Made by a program: the position numbers and the translations under genes. The notes beneath the pieces are model-generated. The model made no database searches. It was not told the origin of the DNA and saw nothing but the letters and a program-made list of their open reading frames with translations. Below are positions 32,622 through 38,647 of a DNA stretch of 38,647 nucleotides, piece after piece. The DNA comes from Sharpea azabuensis DSM 18934 (lineage in GTDB: Bacteria; Bacillota_I; Bacilli_A; Erysipelotrichales; Coprobacillaceae), in contig NZ_JNKU01000027.1 in NCBI RefSeq assembly GCF_000702165.1, forward strand, positions 1 through 38,647, written 5' to 3'. The stretch's first letter is position 1, and every line of letters begins with the position of its first letter.

Positions 32622-33119
32622 ATGAAAAGATTGATTGTAATTGTTGTTGGTATAATAATAAGTGTCAGCATGATTTTGATAGCGACATTTGGGACATTTT
32701 ATTTTGTTTATGGCAATGATATGGAAAATGTGCTGAAAGAGAATGATCTTGTATGGGTCCATAAGACGAAGAATGTAGGTAGGGGTGATGTTGTTGCCTT
32801 TTACTACAATAATAAGATTCTTGTGAGACGTATTATTGCCTTAAATGGTGATAAGGTGGATATGGATCAAAAAGGTCATATGATTGTTAATGACAAGATG
32901 GTTAAAGAAGACTATCTTAAGAAAGCAAGTGATTATAAGCATCGTGATATTGTTTATCCTTATACAGTCAGTAAGCATAGTTATTTTGTACTTGGTGATA
33001 ATCGCAGTCTTAGTGTTGATTCAAGAATGAAGGACTTAGGAACAATCAAGAAAAAGGATATTATTGGGAAGGTTGTCTTGAGATTATGGCCCCTTAATCG
33101 ATTAGGAGGTGTCGCCTGA
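32622..33119 (+). CDS. Signal-peptidase-like pilus protein lacking both catalytic residues (SipA-like)
   Basis: A 165-residue type I signal peptidase homologue with one N-terminal membrane helix. Alignment by eye with SipS-type enzymes places GNDMENVL where active enzymes have GxSMxPTL, so the nucleophile is D33, and VRRIIALNGD where they have VKRxIGxPGD, so the general base is R69. The conserved GDNRSLSVDSR box is intact. SipA of Streptococcus pyogenes pilus loci likewise has replaced catalytic residues and is needed for pilus assembly, so a chaperone or scaffold role is likely here rather than proteolysis. It overlaps the sortase gene by one base. Confidence 0.82.
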   Translation: MKRLIVIVVGIIISVSMILIATFGTFYFVYGNDMENVLKENDLVWVHKTKNVGRGDVVAFYYNNKILVRRIIALNGDKVDMDQKGHMIVNDKMVKEDYLKKASDYKHRDIVYPYTVSKHSYFVLGDNRSLSVDSRMKDLGTIKKKDIIGKVVLRLWPLNRLGGVA

Positions 33120-33931
33120 TGGTTAAGAAAATCATGAATGTCCTTGTCGCAATCATTTTTATTGCGGGCGTTGGCTTACTTGTCTATCCTAGTTTCTCTG
33201 ACTGGTGGAACAAGCAGCATCGTTCGGAAGCGATTGCCTCATATGAAAAGAAGGTTGCTTCTTTAACTGAAAAACAATATCAACAACTATGGGATGGTGC
33301 TATTCATTATAATCAGACTCATCCAACAAATAGCTTTGTATTAAGTAAGGATGAAGAAGCACTCTATAAAAAGACTCTTGATGTGACTGGTACGGGTATT
33401 ATGGGTTATGTAGAAATCCCTAAGATCAATGTCTCGTTGCCAATCTATCATGGTGATGATCAGTCCATCTTACAGATAGCCATTGGCCACATTCCTGGAA
33501 CTTCCTTACCAGTAGGTGGTAAAGGAACGCATTCTGTGCTATCTGGACACCGTGGCTTACCAAGTGCACGTTTGTTTACAGATATTGATCAGCTTAAGAA
33601 GGGCGATATTTTCATGTTGCAGGTGATGGATAATACATTGACATATAAGGTTGATCAAATAAGTGTCGTTCTGCCATCGGATATGTCAAAGATGCAGATT
33701 GATCCTAATCAAGATTATTGTACCCTGATGACATGTACGCCTTATGGGGTGAATACGCATCGTTTGCTAGTGAGAGGGCATCGTATTTCTCGTAAGTCAA
33801 CACGTGTTGCCCGTAATTTAACACGAGCTGATTATGTTATCTGGGATCTTTCATGGGGATTGATTTGTCTTATTCTTGTAATTATTCTAATAAGAATGGT
33901 TAAACAAAGAAGAAAAACAATGAAAAGTTAA
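33119..33931 (+). CDS. Class C pilin-polymerising sortase
   Basis: A 270-residue sortase with helices at both ends (residues 5-23, and about 242-262). The catalytic triad is H144 in SGHRGLP, C206 in TLMTCTPYG and R219 in RLLVRGHR. GIMGYVEIPKINVSLPIYHG is the class C core signature. The usual DP(F/W) lid motif before this core is not seen; the segment reads NSFVLSKDEE. Its ATG overlaps the TGA of the SipA-like gene, so the two are translated together. It should link the pilins encoded upstream. Confidence 0.92.
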   Translation: MVKKIMNVLVAIIFIAGVGLLVYPSFSDWWNKQHRSEAIASYEKKVASLTEKQYQQLWDGAIHYNQTHPTNSFVLSKDEEALYKKTLDVTGTGIMGYVEIPKINVSLPIYHGDDQSILQIAIGHIPGTSLPVGGKGTHSVLSGHRGLPSARLFTDIDQLKKGDIFMLQVMDNTLTYKVDQISVVLPSDMSKMQIDPNQDYCTLMTCTPYGVNTHRLLVRGHRISRKSTRVARNLTRADYVIWDLSWGLICLILVIILIRMVKQRRKTMKS

Positions 33932-33972
33932 TCGGATTGTATACAAAGAATTGTGATAAAAGTGATGACGTA

Positions 33973-33981
33973 TGGTATAAT
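33973..33981 (+). promoter_or_regulatory. Extended -10 promoter of the DUF2238-like gene
   Basis: TGGTATAAT, 23 bases before the start codon, is an extended -10 with perfect TATAAT. Confidence 0.6.
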
Positions 33982-34003
33982 GGCGCTATAGGGAGGATAT
34001 CTT

Positions 34004-34741
34004 ATGGCGAAAAAGAAGGATGATGCGTTTGATCAGGCATATTCACGGGGTGCAAAAGTTAAGCGCTTTTTCACAATCATTGTTTTCATACTTACTGTAA
34101 TAACTTGCATACAGCTCTTTTTTATCCATGATTCAAAACAGTTTAATCGACAAGTCTTTTCATTAATTCAGTATATTGCCTTTTTCCTGATTCTGAATTC
34201 ACCAAAACTACTTAAGAAATATCATCTTGAAGTACCTGTTGAAGTCTATATTGTTGTAACGCTATTTGCGTTTCTGGGATTGGTACTTGGGGATGGACTG
34301 AATTTCTATGGCCGTATTCATTGGTGGGATAGCTTGTTGCATTTTGCATCAGGGGTTATTCTGTCTTTTGTTGCGATGTGGATGATACAGATGCTTATTG
34401 GGCGACATGAAAGACATCAGTTATTAGATACAGTTATAATTTATATCTTTGTGGCGTCATTTTCTCTTGCTGCTGGGGCATTCTGGGAACTTTGTGAATA
34501 TACGACGGATGATATTTTCATGACCAATAACCAGCAATACATGGCTTCTACAAGAGGGACAATCATTACAAAGAATGATGTTCCACTAGTTGGACATGCA
34601 GCTTTAACCGATACAATGAAAGATTTAGCTCTTGATTTAGCTGGAGCCTTAGTCGTAATTGCCTATGAATGCAGTAAGAAAGGTATTCAAAAGAAAATAA
34701 AGAAAAAGAAGTCTGGCGAGACTTCTAAGATGAGTGAGTGA
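34004..34741 (+). CDS. DUF2238/YjdF-like integral membrane protein
   Basis: A 245-residue membrane protein with about six helices. The signature IHWWDSLLHFASG (about 105-117) and the following AAGAFWELCEY and DTMKDLALDLAGA motifs are those of the YjdF/DUF2238 family, whose function is unknown. The C-terminal tail is basic (KKIKKKKSGE). GGGAGGA precedes the start. It ends convergently with the Hpt gene, overlapping it by 17 bases. Confidence 0.75.
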   Translation: MAKKKDDAFDQAYSRGAKVKRFFTIIVFILTVITCIQLFFIHDSKQFNRQVFSLIQYIAFFLILNSPKLLKKYHLEVPVEVYIVVTLFAFLGLVLGDGLNFYGRIHWWDSLLHFASGVILSFVAMWMIQMLIGRHERHQLLDTVIIYIFVASFSLAAGAFWELCEYTTDDIFMTNNQQYMASTRGTIITKNDVPLVGHAALTDTMKDLALDLAGALVVIAYECSKKGIQKKIKKKKSGETSKMSE

Positions 34742-35072
34742 TAAAGTCTACGATATCAACGTAGGCTTTTTTTACTGGTGGAAAGCTTTGATCAATATGA
34801 GAGAGGTCATGACGTCTAAGCTCTTCGACAAGTATGCATACCGGTTTATAAAGAGCATCAAGAGAGAGATTGGCTGCAACGCCTTTTAGTTTATGCGCTG
34901 CCTGAAATGCTTCTTCGGCCTTCTTGCTTGCAAGGGCATTGACAAGTTCATAATAGCTAGGGTCTTGAGGGAATATTTTAAGAAAATGTTGATAGAGCTC
35001 TTCGTTGTCGACAACGCGATGAACACCATCATCATAGTTGATACCATGCAGAATACAATCTTCACGTTTCAT
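34725..35072 (-). CDS. Stand-alone histidine phosphotransfer (Hpt) protein
   Basis: A 115-residue all-helical protein. The phospho-accepting residue is H60 in AAHKLKGVAANL, the HxxKG pattern of Hpt domains; helices on both sides fit a four-helix bundle. Hpt proteins relay phosphate between histidine kinases and response regulators, but neither is encoded here. The ATG at 35072 has GGTGG five bases upstream. Its 3' end runs through the terminator of the convergent gene. Confidence 0.82.
   Translation of the reverse strand: MKREDCILHGINYDDGVHRVVDNEELYQHFLKIFPQDPSYYELVNALASKKAEEAFQAAHKLKGVAANLSLDALYKPVCILVEELRRHDLSHIDQSFPPVKKAYVDIVDFITHSS
34743..34773 (+). terminator. Intrinsic terminator of the DUF2238-like gene, inside the Hpt gene
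   Basis: AAAGTCTACG and CGTAGGCTTT pair (one G-U) around a seven-base loop, followed by T. It lies within the last codons of the convergent Hpt coding sequence. Confidence 0.75.
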
Positions 35073-35133
35073 CACAACCACCTGCCTTTTCTATATCATA
35101 TCACAAGTCAGGAACTTTTGAACGATAAAGAGG

Positions 35134-35162
35134 TTGCAAGGCTATATAAAATGGCATATAAT
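35134..35162 (+). promoter_or_regulatory. Promoter of the potassium uptake operon
   Basis: TTGCAA at 35134 and TATAAT at 35157 with a 17-base spacer form the best sigma-A promoter in the window. Confidence 0.75.
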
Positions 35163-35173
35163 CGAGGTGTTGA

Positions 35174-35195
35174 GAGGAAGTGAACTTCCTTTTTC
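35174..35195 (+). promoter_or_regulatory. Terminator-like hairpin in the ktrB leader
   Basis: AGGAAG and CTTCCT pair around TGAA and are followed by TTTTT. It starts only about ten bases after the predicted transcription start and 20 bases before the ktrB start codon, so it may cap or attenuate the message. Confidence 0.45.
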
Positions 35196-35215
35196 ATTAT
35201 TATGAGGAAAAGTTT

Positions 35216-36622
35216 ATGGAAGCAGTTGTAGAAAAACGCCACAAGAAGAAAAAAGTACCATTCTCTGGTACAAAGAAAATAGCATTATCTTTTGCGGCAG
35301 TTATATTTATCGGGTCCATACTGTTATCAATGCCTTTTGCGAATACATTGGATGTTCGTCCTTATATTGATAATCTGTATATTGCCGTAAGCTGTGTCTG
35401 TGTGACAGGGTTGACGCCCTTTGATGTTGGGGCACAATATAATCTCTTTGGTGAGATTGTCATGGCCATCTTGATACAGATTGGTGGACTTGGACTGATT
35501 ACGTTTATTTATCTTATTCTCTATCAGATGGGCAGTAAGATGCGGATGAAGACGAAGATGGTATTCTCGGAAGCACTCAATGCAGATAATGCCAAAACAC
35601 TTCCTAGATTACTGAAGACAATTTTCTTCTATACCGCATTAATGGAGATTGTTGGTGCCATTATCTTAAGTATTGTCTTTGTCCCTCAATATGGCTATGT
35701 CAGAGGCATATATTTTGGTATATGGCATGCCATATCAGGGTTCTGTAATGCGGGTTTTGATTTACTTGGCAGTACAAGCTTAATTAAATATAATGTCAAT
35801 CCGGTCATTAACTTTGTCATTCCATTGTTGATTATTACTGGTGGTATTGGCTTTAGAGTTGTTCTTGATCTATATGATACATTCAATAAAGAAAGACATC
35901 ATAAATCAAAATTTTGTTTCCATCGTTTTGTTCGTCAGTTACACTTACATTCAAAGCTTGTCTTAGTAACAACATTCATATTATTAATCAGTGGAACAAT
36001 CCTGTTCCTAGCTATTGAATACAAAAATATGGCAACAATTGGTAGAATGACCTTTGGCCAGAAGTTAGCCGCAAGCTTCTTCCAGTCTACAACAACCCGT
36101 ACAGCAGGTTTCTCTAGCGTACCGATGGTTGAATTAAGACCAGCCACAAAGATTATCATGTGTATTTTGATGTTTATCGGTGGTTCCCCAGCCTCTACTG
36201 CCGGTGGTATTAAGACTGTAACCTTTGCCATGGTTATCTTGATGTTGCATTCGGTCTATACTGGAAGTGAAGAAACATATGTCTTCCATCGTCGTATTAA
36301 GAAGAGAATTATGCTTTCAGCATTCTCAATCTTTGCGATTTCCCTGACAATATGTTTTACAGCGCTTATCTTATTTACAATCACTGATCCACAATTCAAT
36401 ACCTTAAATCTTGCTATGGAAGTCTTCTCAGCATTTGGTACAGTAGGGCTTTCAGCTGATGTTACTGGTGGATTATCATTTGCGGGCAAGATTATTGATA
36501 TCATGCTTATGTATACAGGAAGAATTGGGCCAGTTTCATTAATGATCTTATTTACAAGAAAAGCCCATTCACAGGTTGATAAAGAAATAAAATATCCTGA
36601 TGAGGATGTTATTGTTGGATAG
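35216..36622 (+). CDS. ktrB: Potassium uptake channel subunit (KtrB/TrkH family)
   Basis: A 468-residue membrane protein with four membrane-pore-membrane repeats. The pore loops carry the glycine of the K+ filter: VTGLTPFD, ISGFCNAGFD, TRTAGFSSV and FSAFGTVGLSA. The N-terminal tail is basic. It is the pore of a Ktr-type system and the gate is set by the KtrA-like RCK protein encoded 11 bases downstream. ATG at 35216 is preferred because GAGGA lies eight bases before it; GTG at 35180 lies within the leader hairpin. Confidence 0.9.
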   Translation: MEAVVEKRHKKKKVPFSGTKKIALSFAAVIFIGSILLSMPFANTLDVRPYIDNLYIAVSCVCVTGLTPFDVGAQYNLFGEIVMAILIQIGGLGLITFIYLILYQMGSKMRMKTKMVFSEALNADNAKTLPRLLKTIFFYTALMEIVGAIILSIVFVPQYGYVRGIYFGIWHAISGFCNAGFDLLGSTSLIKYNVNPVINFVIPLLIITGGIGFRVVLDLYDTFNKERHHKSKFCFHRFVRQLHLHSKLVLVTTFILLISGTILFLAIEYKNMATIGRMTFGQKLAASFFQSTTTRTAGFSSVPMVELRPATKIIMCILMFIGGSPASTAGGIKTVTFAMVILMLHSVYTGSEETYVFHRRIKKRIMLSAFSIFAISLTICFTALILFTITDPQFNTLNLAMEVFSAFGTVGLSADVTGGLSFAGKIIDIMLMYTGRIGPVSLMILFTRKAHSQVDKEIKYPDEDVIVG

Positions 36623-36633
36623 GAGGACGTTAT

Positions 36634-37305
36634 ATGTCTAAAACAAAACAAGTCGCTATTCTTGGCTTAGGTATCTTTGGTTCTACACTTGCTGAAACAC
36701 TTGAAGATTATGGTGTAGAAGTCTTGGCTGTTGATATTGATCCGGCATGTGTTGAAAGAATTGCTGATAATGTCACAAGAGCAGTTGTTGCCGATGTCAC
36801 AGATAAAGACCAGCTCTTAGAATTAGGCGTAGCTGATTTTGATACAGCTGTTGTAGCTATCAGTAAGCACTTTGAAGAATCAGTACTCTGTACAATGATT
36901 CTTAAAGAAGCAGGCATTAAGAATGTCATTGTCAAAGCACGTACAAAGCGTAAGAAGATGATTTTAGAGAAGGTTGGTGCCGATAAGGTCATCAATGTTG
37001 AAAAAGATATGGCTTATAAGGTTGCTAAGTCATTACTACGTAGAAGTATTGTAGATTTAGTAGAACTTGATAGTGAATATTCAATTGTGGAAATAAAGGT
37101 TATGCCTGACTGGGTTGGCAAGAGCTTAAAGATGTTGAATATTCGTAGTGCTTATGGCATGAATATTATTGGCATTACATGTGTTGATGCGAAACAGATG
37201 AACATGGACTTTACAGCTGATTATGTTGTTAAAGACGGTGATCATTTTGTCGTAGCAGCCAAGACAAAGAAAATAGAAGAATGGGATTATCTTACAAGGG
37301 ACTAA
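36634..37305 (+). CDS. ktrA: Potassium uptake gating subunit (KtrA/TrkA, RCK)
   Basis: A 223-residue cytoplasmic RCK protein. The nucleotide-binding Rossmann start is GLGIFGSTLAETL (residues 10-22), with the acidic end of strand two at VDIDP; a RCK_C domain follows after about residue 135 (IVEIKVMPDWVGKSL). It binds ATP/ADP or NAD and the C-terminal domain may bind cyclic di-AMP, as in the family. It gates KtrB encoded just upstream. TAGGAGG precedes the ATG. Confidence 0.92.
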   Translation: MSKTKQVAILGLGIFGSTLAETLEDYGVEVLAVDIDPACVERIADNVTRAVVADVTDKDQLLELGVADFDTAVVAISKHFEESVLCTMILKEAGIKNVIVKARTKRKKMILEKVGADKVINVEKDMAYKVAKSLLRRSIVDLVELDSEYSIVEIKVMPDWVGKSLKMLNIRSAYGMNIIGITCVDAKQMNMDFTADYVVKDGDHFVVAAKTKKIEEWDYLTRD

Positions 37306-37324
37306 AGCGGGCAACCGCTTTTTT
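37305..37324 (+). terminator. Intrinsic terminator of the potassium uptake operon
   Basis: AAGCGG and CCGCTT pair around GCAA, followed by a run of T; the hairpin overlaps the ktrA stop. Confidence 0.85.
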
Positions 37325-37399
37325 CTTTTTATTCATTATAGCTATAAGATTAATTAGGTGATTTTTGAGTTTTAATGTATATCTTTCTTGACACAAGAT

Positions 37400-37600
37400 A
37401 TGGGAGAAAATTGTATACAGAAAAAAATCTTATATTTGCTAGATTTTATTTTTTCATTGGTACTTACGCTTTTTTTGCTTGTGCTGATTCATAACCTGTT
37501 CAAAATAAAATCTTCCGCTTTTTTTATTTGTTTGACAATAGCGCTATTCATTATGGCAATTGTTAGAATTTTTTGGACGTATAGGAGATGGAGACAGTAA
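37400..37600 (+). CDS. Small two-helix membrane protein, possible immunity protein
   Basis: A 66-residue protein with two membrane helices (YLLDFIFSLVLTLFLLVLIH and FFICLTIALFIMAIVRIFW) and a basic tail WTYRRWRQ. It overlaps the start of the following secreted bacteriocin-like gene by one base, so they form a unit in which this could protect the producer. The start is unsure: ATG at 37400 lacks a clear ribosome binding site, and TTG at 37388 is an alternative. I do not recognise a named family. Confidence 0.6.
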   Translation: MGENCIQKKILYLLDFIFSLVLTLFLLVLIHNLFKIKSSAFFICLTIALFIMAIVRIFWTYRRWRQ

Positions 37601-38228
37601 TGAAGAAATTTAAAATTTTAACCTCACTGGTAGTTGCACTATCAATAGTGATCCCAAGCATGAACTTTACTTTTGCAGAGAATTCGAATGTGCTGTTTGA
37701 TGGGAATGTATATAAAATTTCTATAGTTGATGGCGTGTACAAAATTTATGATAAAGAACTTAACAAGGAAATTGAGCTAAAGACTTCTGGTGAAATGATT
37801 TCAGAAATTGTTTTTGATAATGACGAATCAGTCAGCATTTCTCCAAGACAGAATAATGCAAGAAGCGTTAGAAAAATAGGTGTACCTATTTCAAAAGGTG
37901 TCAATCCAGCAAAGCTTACATATCATTACCTCGATACAACTTACAGCAATACGCAGTAGATTAATAATTACAAGGCTTCTGGATGGCTCTGGTTGGTTTT
38001 ATTCCATATATAGGTCAAGCAGTGTCAGTCATTTCTTTCATTGATACAGTTCGCTCAATGAATAATAATAAAATTGTATATTTCAAAACGGATCGTTACT
38101 ATGCAGACGGATTTATGTATGATAAATATGTGACTAGTGCATACAAAGACAGTGCCAGAAAAAAGGATAGATTATATAAAAATGTTTTAATAAACACTCG
38201 CCAAGTGTTTATTAAATTCAAGCTATAA
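37600..38228 (+). pseudogene. Secreted bacteriocin-like protein, broken by a stop and a frameshift
   Basis: ATG at 37600 has GGAG about six bases upstream and opens a signal peptide (MKKFKILTSLVVALSIVIPS ending AFA-like FTFA) and a 119-residue frame that stops at TAG (37957-37959). After 24 bases, the next frame opens with GFWMALVGFIPYIGQAVSVI and continues to ARKKDRLYKNVLINTRQVFI. A glycine-containing hydrophobic segment followed by a Y- and K-rich C-terminus recalls hydrophobic bacteriocin-like secreted proteins of Firmicutes. One stop plus one frameshift joins the two parts into about 209 codons. The family assignment is tentative. Confidence 0.5.
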
Positions 38229-38341
38229 TCCCACTACGTCAAGTTGATGGATAGTTTACAATCATCTTAAAAGAGCAAGGCTCAAGACGTTTTGTCTTAC
38301 ATAATTGAAAGAATTGAATGAGCCGTAAAAAAAGGGGAATT
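38229..38341. other. Short intergenic stretch with a nested hairpin
   Basis: GGCTCA (38279-38284) and TGAGCC (38319-38324) enclose an inner AAGAC/GTCTT hairpin and are followed by a GT and seven A. I see no gene. Confidence 0.4.
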
Positions 38342-38647
38342 TGATATGATCCCCTAAAGGTAGACAGTACAAATACACAAAATGTACTGCCCTGCTTTTA
38401 GGGGGTTTTATTATGGGAAGAAAAGCAAAATATACATTTGAACAGAAACTTCAGGCTGTACTGGATTATCAGTCAGGAAAGAAATCAGCAGTTGATATTG
38501 CCTTTGAATTAGGTATGGGGAAAAATGGTGACAACAGAATACGTGAATGGTCGAATCTCTATAAAGCTAACGGGCAAGAAGCTCTCAAGCCTAAAGAAAG
38601 AAATTCATCTTACTCAAAAGAATTCAAAGATATGGTCGTTCAGGATT
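38342..38647 (+). mobile_element. Left end of an IS3-family insertion sequence
   Basis: Starts with TGATATGATCCC (38342) and has GGTAGACAG further in, matching the right end at 284-308 in reverse complement. A two-part hairpin follows: CCCCTAAA (38351-38358) with TTTAGGGG (38397-38404), and inside it CAGTACA (38365-38371) with TGTACTG (38383-38389). Such hairpins near IS ends can shield the transposase gene from outside transcription. The orfA gene begins right after it. Confidence 0.85.
38413..38647 (+). CDS. IS3-family transposase OrfA, N-terminal part
   Basis: The frame opens with MGRKAKYTFEQKLQAVLDYQ and continues with a helix-turn-helix in which DIAFELGMGKNGDNRIREW is the recognition region, as in IS3 OrfA proteins, and reaches the window edge open. 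AGGGGG lies eight bases before the ATG. The OrfB fusion by programmed frameshift would follow outside the window. It is the 5' part of the same IS type whose OrfB end is at 1-228. Confidence 0.87.
   Translation, partial: MGRKAKYTFEQKLQAVLDYQSGKKSAVDIAFELGMGKNGDNRIREWSNLYKANGQEALKPKERNSSYSKEFKDMVVQD

Noticed and set aside
35082-35215. Cyclic di-AMP (ydaO) riboswitch before ktrB
   Set aside because: The transcribed leader is only about 50 bases, and no ydaO core is visible.
1-38647. CRISPR array
   Set aside because: No regularly spaced short repeats were seen; the only long direct repeat is the 193-bp pair.

Overview
The window comes from a low-GC Firmicute. AT-rich coding sequence, strong AGGAGG-type ribosome binding sites, occasional TTG starts, intrinsic terminators after most operons, LPxTG-anchored pili and an LctP-type lactate permease all fit this. 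The gene mix would suit a gut member of the Erysipelotrichales (for example a Catenibacterium relative), but that placement is inference from general resemblance, not a search result. Both ends lie inside IS3-family elements: the first 308 bases are the right end of one copy, the last 306 bases the left end of another, and their terminal inverted repeats match.

Layout. 1-6.8 kb is accessory DNA: an IS end, a PHP-domain plus ABC-type ATPase (TrlF-like) gene overlapping a small partner gene, decayed fragments including a frameshifted RelB/DinJ-type antitoxin, an AAA ATPase with a nuclease-like C-terminus, a DUF4406 gene and a frameshifted VanZ-like gene. 6.9-9.3 kb holds a LysR regulator divergent from a flavodoxin and a short-chain dehydrogenase. 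9.4-12 kb has a badly decayed gene, a BrnQ-type branched-chain amino acid carrier, an ATPase remnant and tRNA-Arg(CCG). 12.1-17.5 kb is a TetR regulator divergent from an MMPL/RND-type exporter and a large secreted heptad-repeat protein; three TGAC...GTCA operator-like sites fill the divergent promoter region.

17.5-19.9 kb carries an AbiL-like two-gene module (AAA ATPase plus RloB protein) lying between two direct copies of a 193-bp sequence. That sequence is the 3' end and terminator of the heptad-repeat gene, so the module looks inserted at the end of that gene with duplication of its tail. A compact structured RNA candidate with its own promoter and terminator follows at about 20.04-20.16 kb.

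20.2-24 kb is a four-gene surface O-acylation cluster (SGNH hydrolase, DUF4358 lipoprotein-like gene, MBOAT acyltransferase, DHHW/AlgX-like protein). 24.1-25.7 kb is an L-lactate permease. 26-34 kb is a sortase-assembled pilus locus: a large tip/adhesin subunit (LPITG), a backbone pilin (LPETG), a third pilin-like subunit ending in QTKTGD, a signal-peptidase-like protein that has lost both catalytic residues (SipA-like), and a class C sortase. 34-37.3 kb has a DUF2238-like membrane protein, a convergent stand-alone Hpt protein, and KtrB/KtrA-type potassium uptake genes. The last stretch holds a small two-helix membrane protein overlapping a broken bacteriocin-like secreted gene, then the second IS end.

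Overall this is a host-interaction and defence-rich segment: surface modification, pili and two candidate anti-phage modules, surrounded by many single-lesion pseudogenes that show active turnover.
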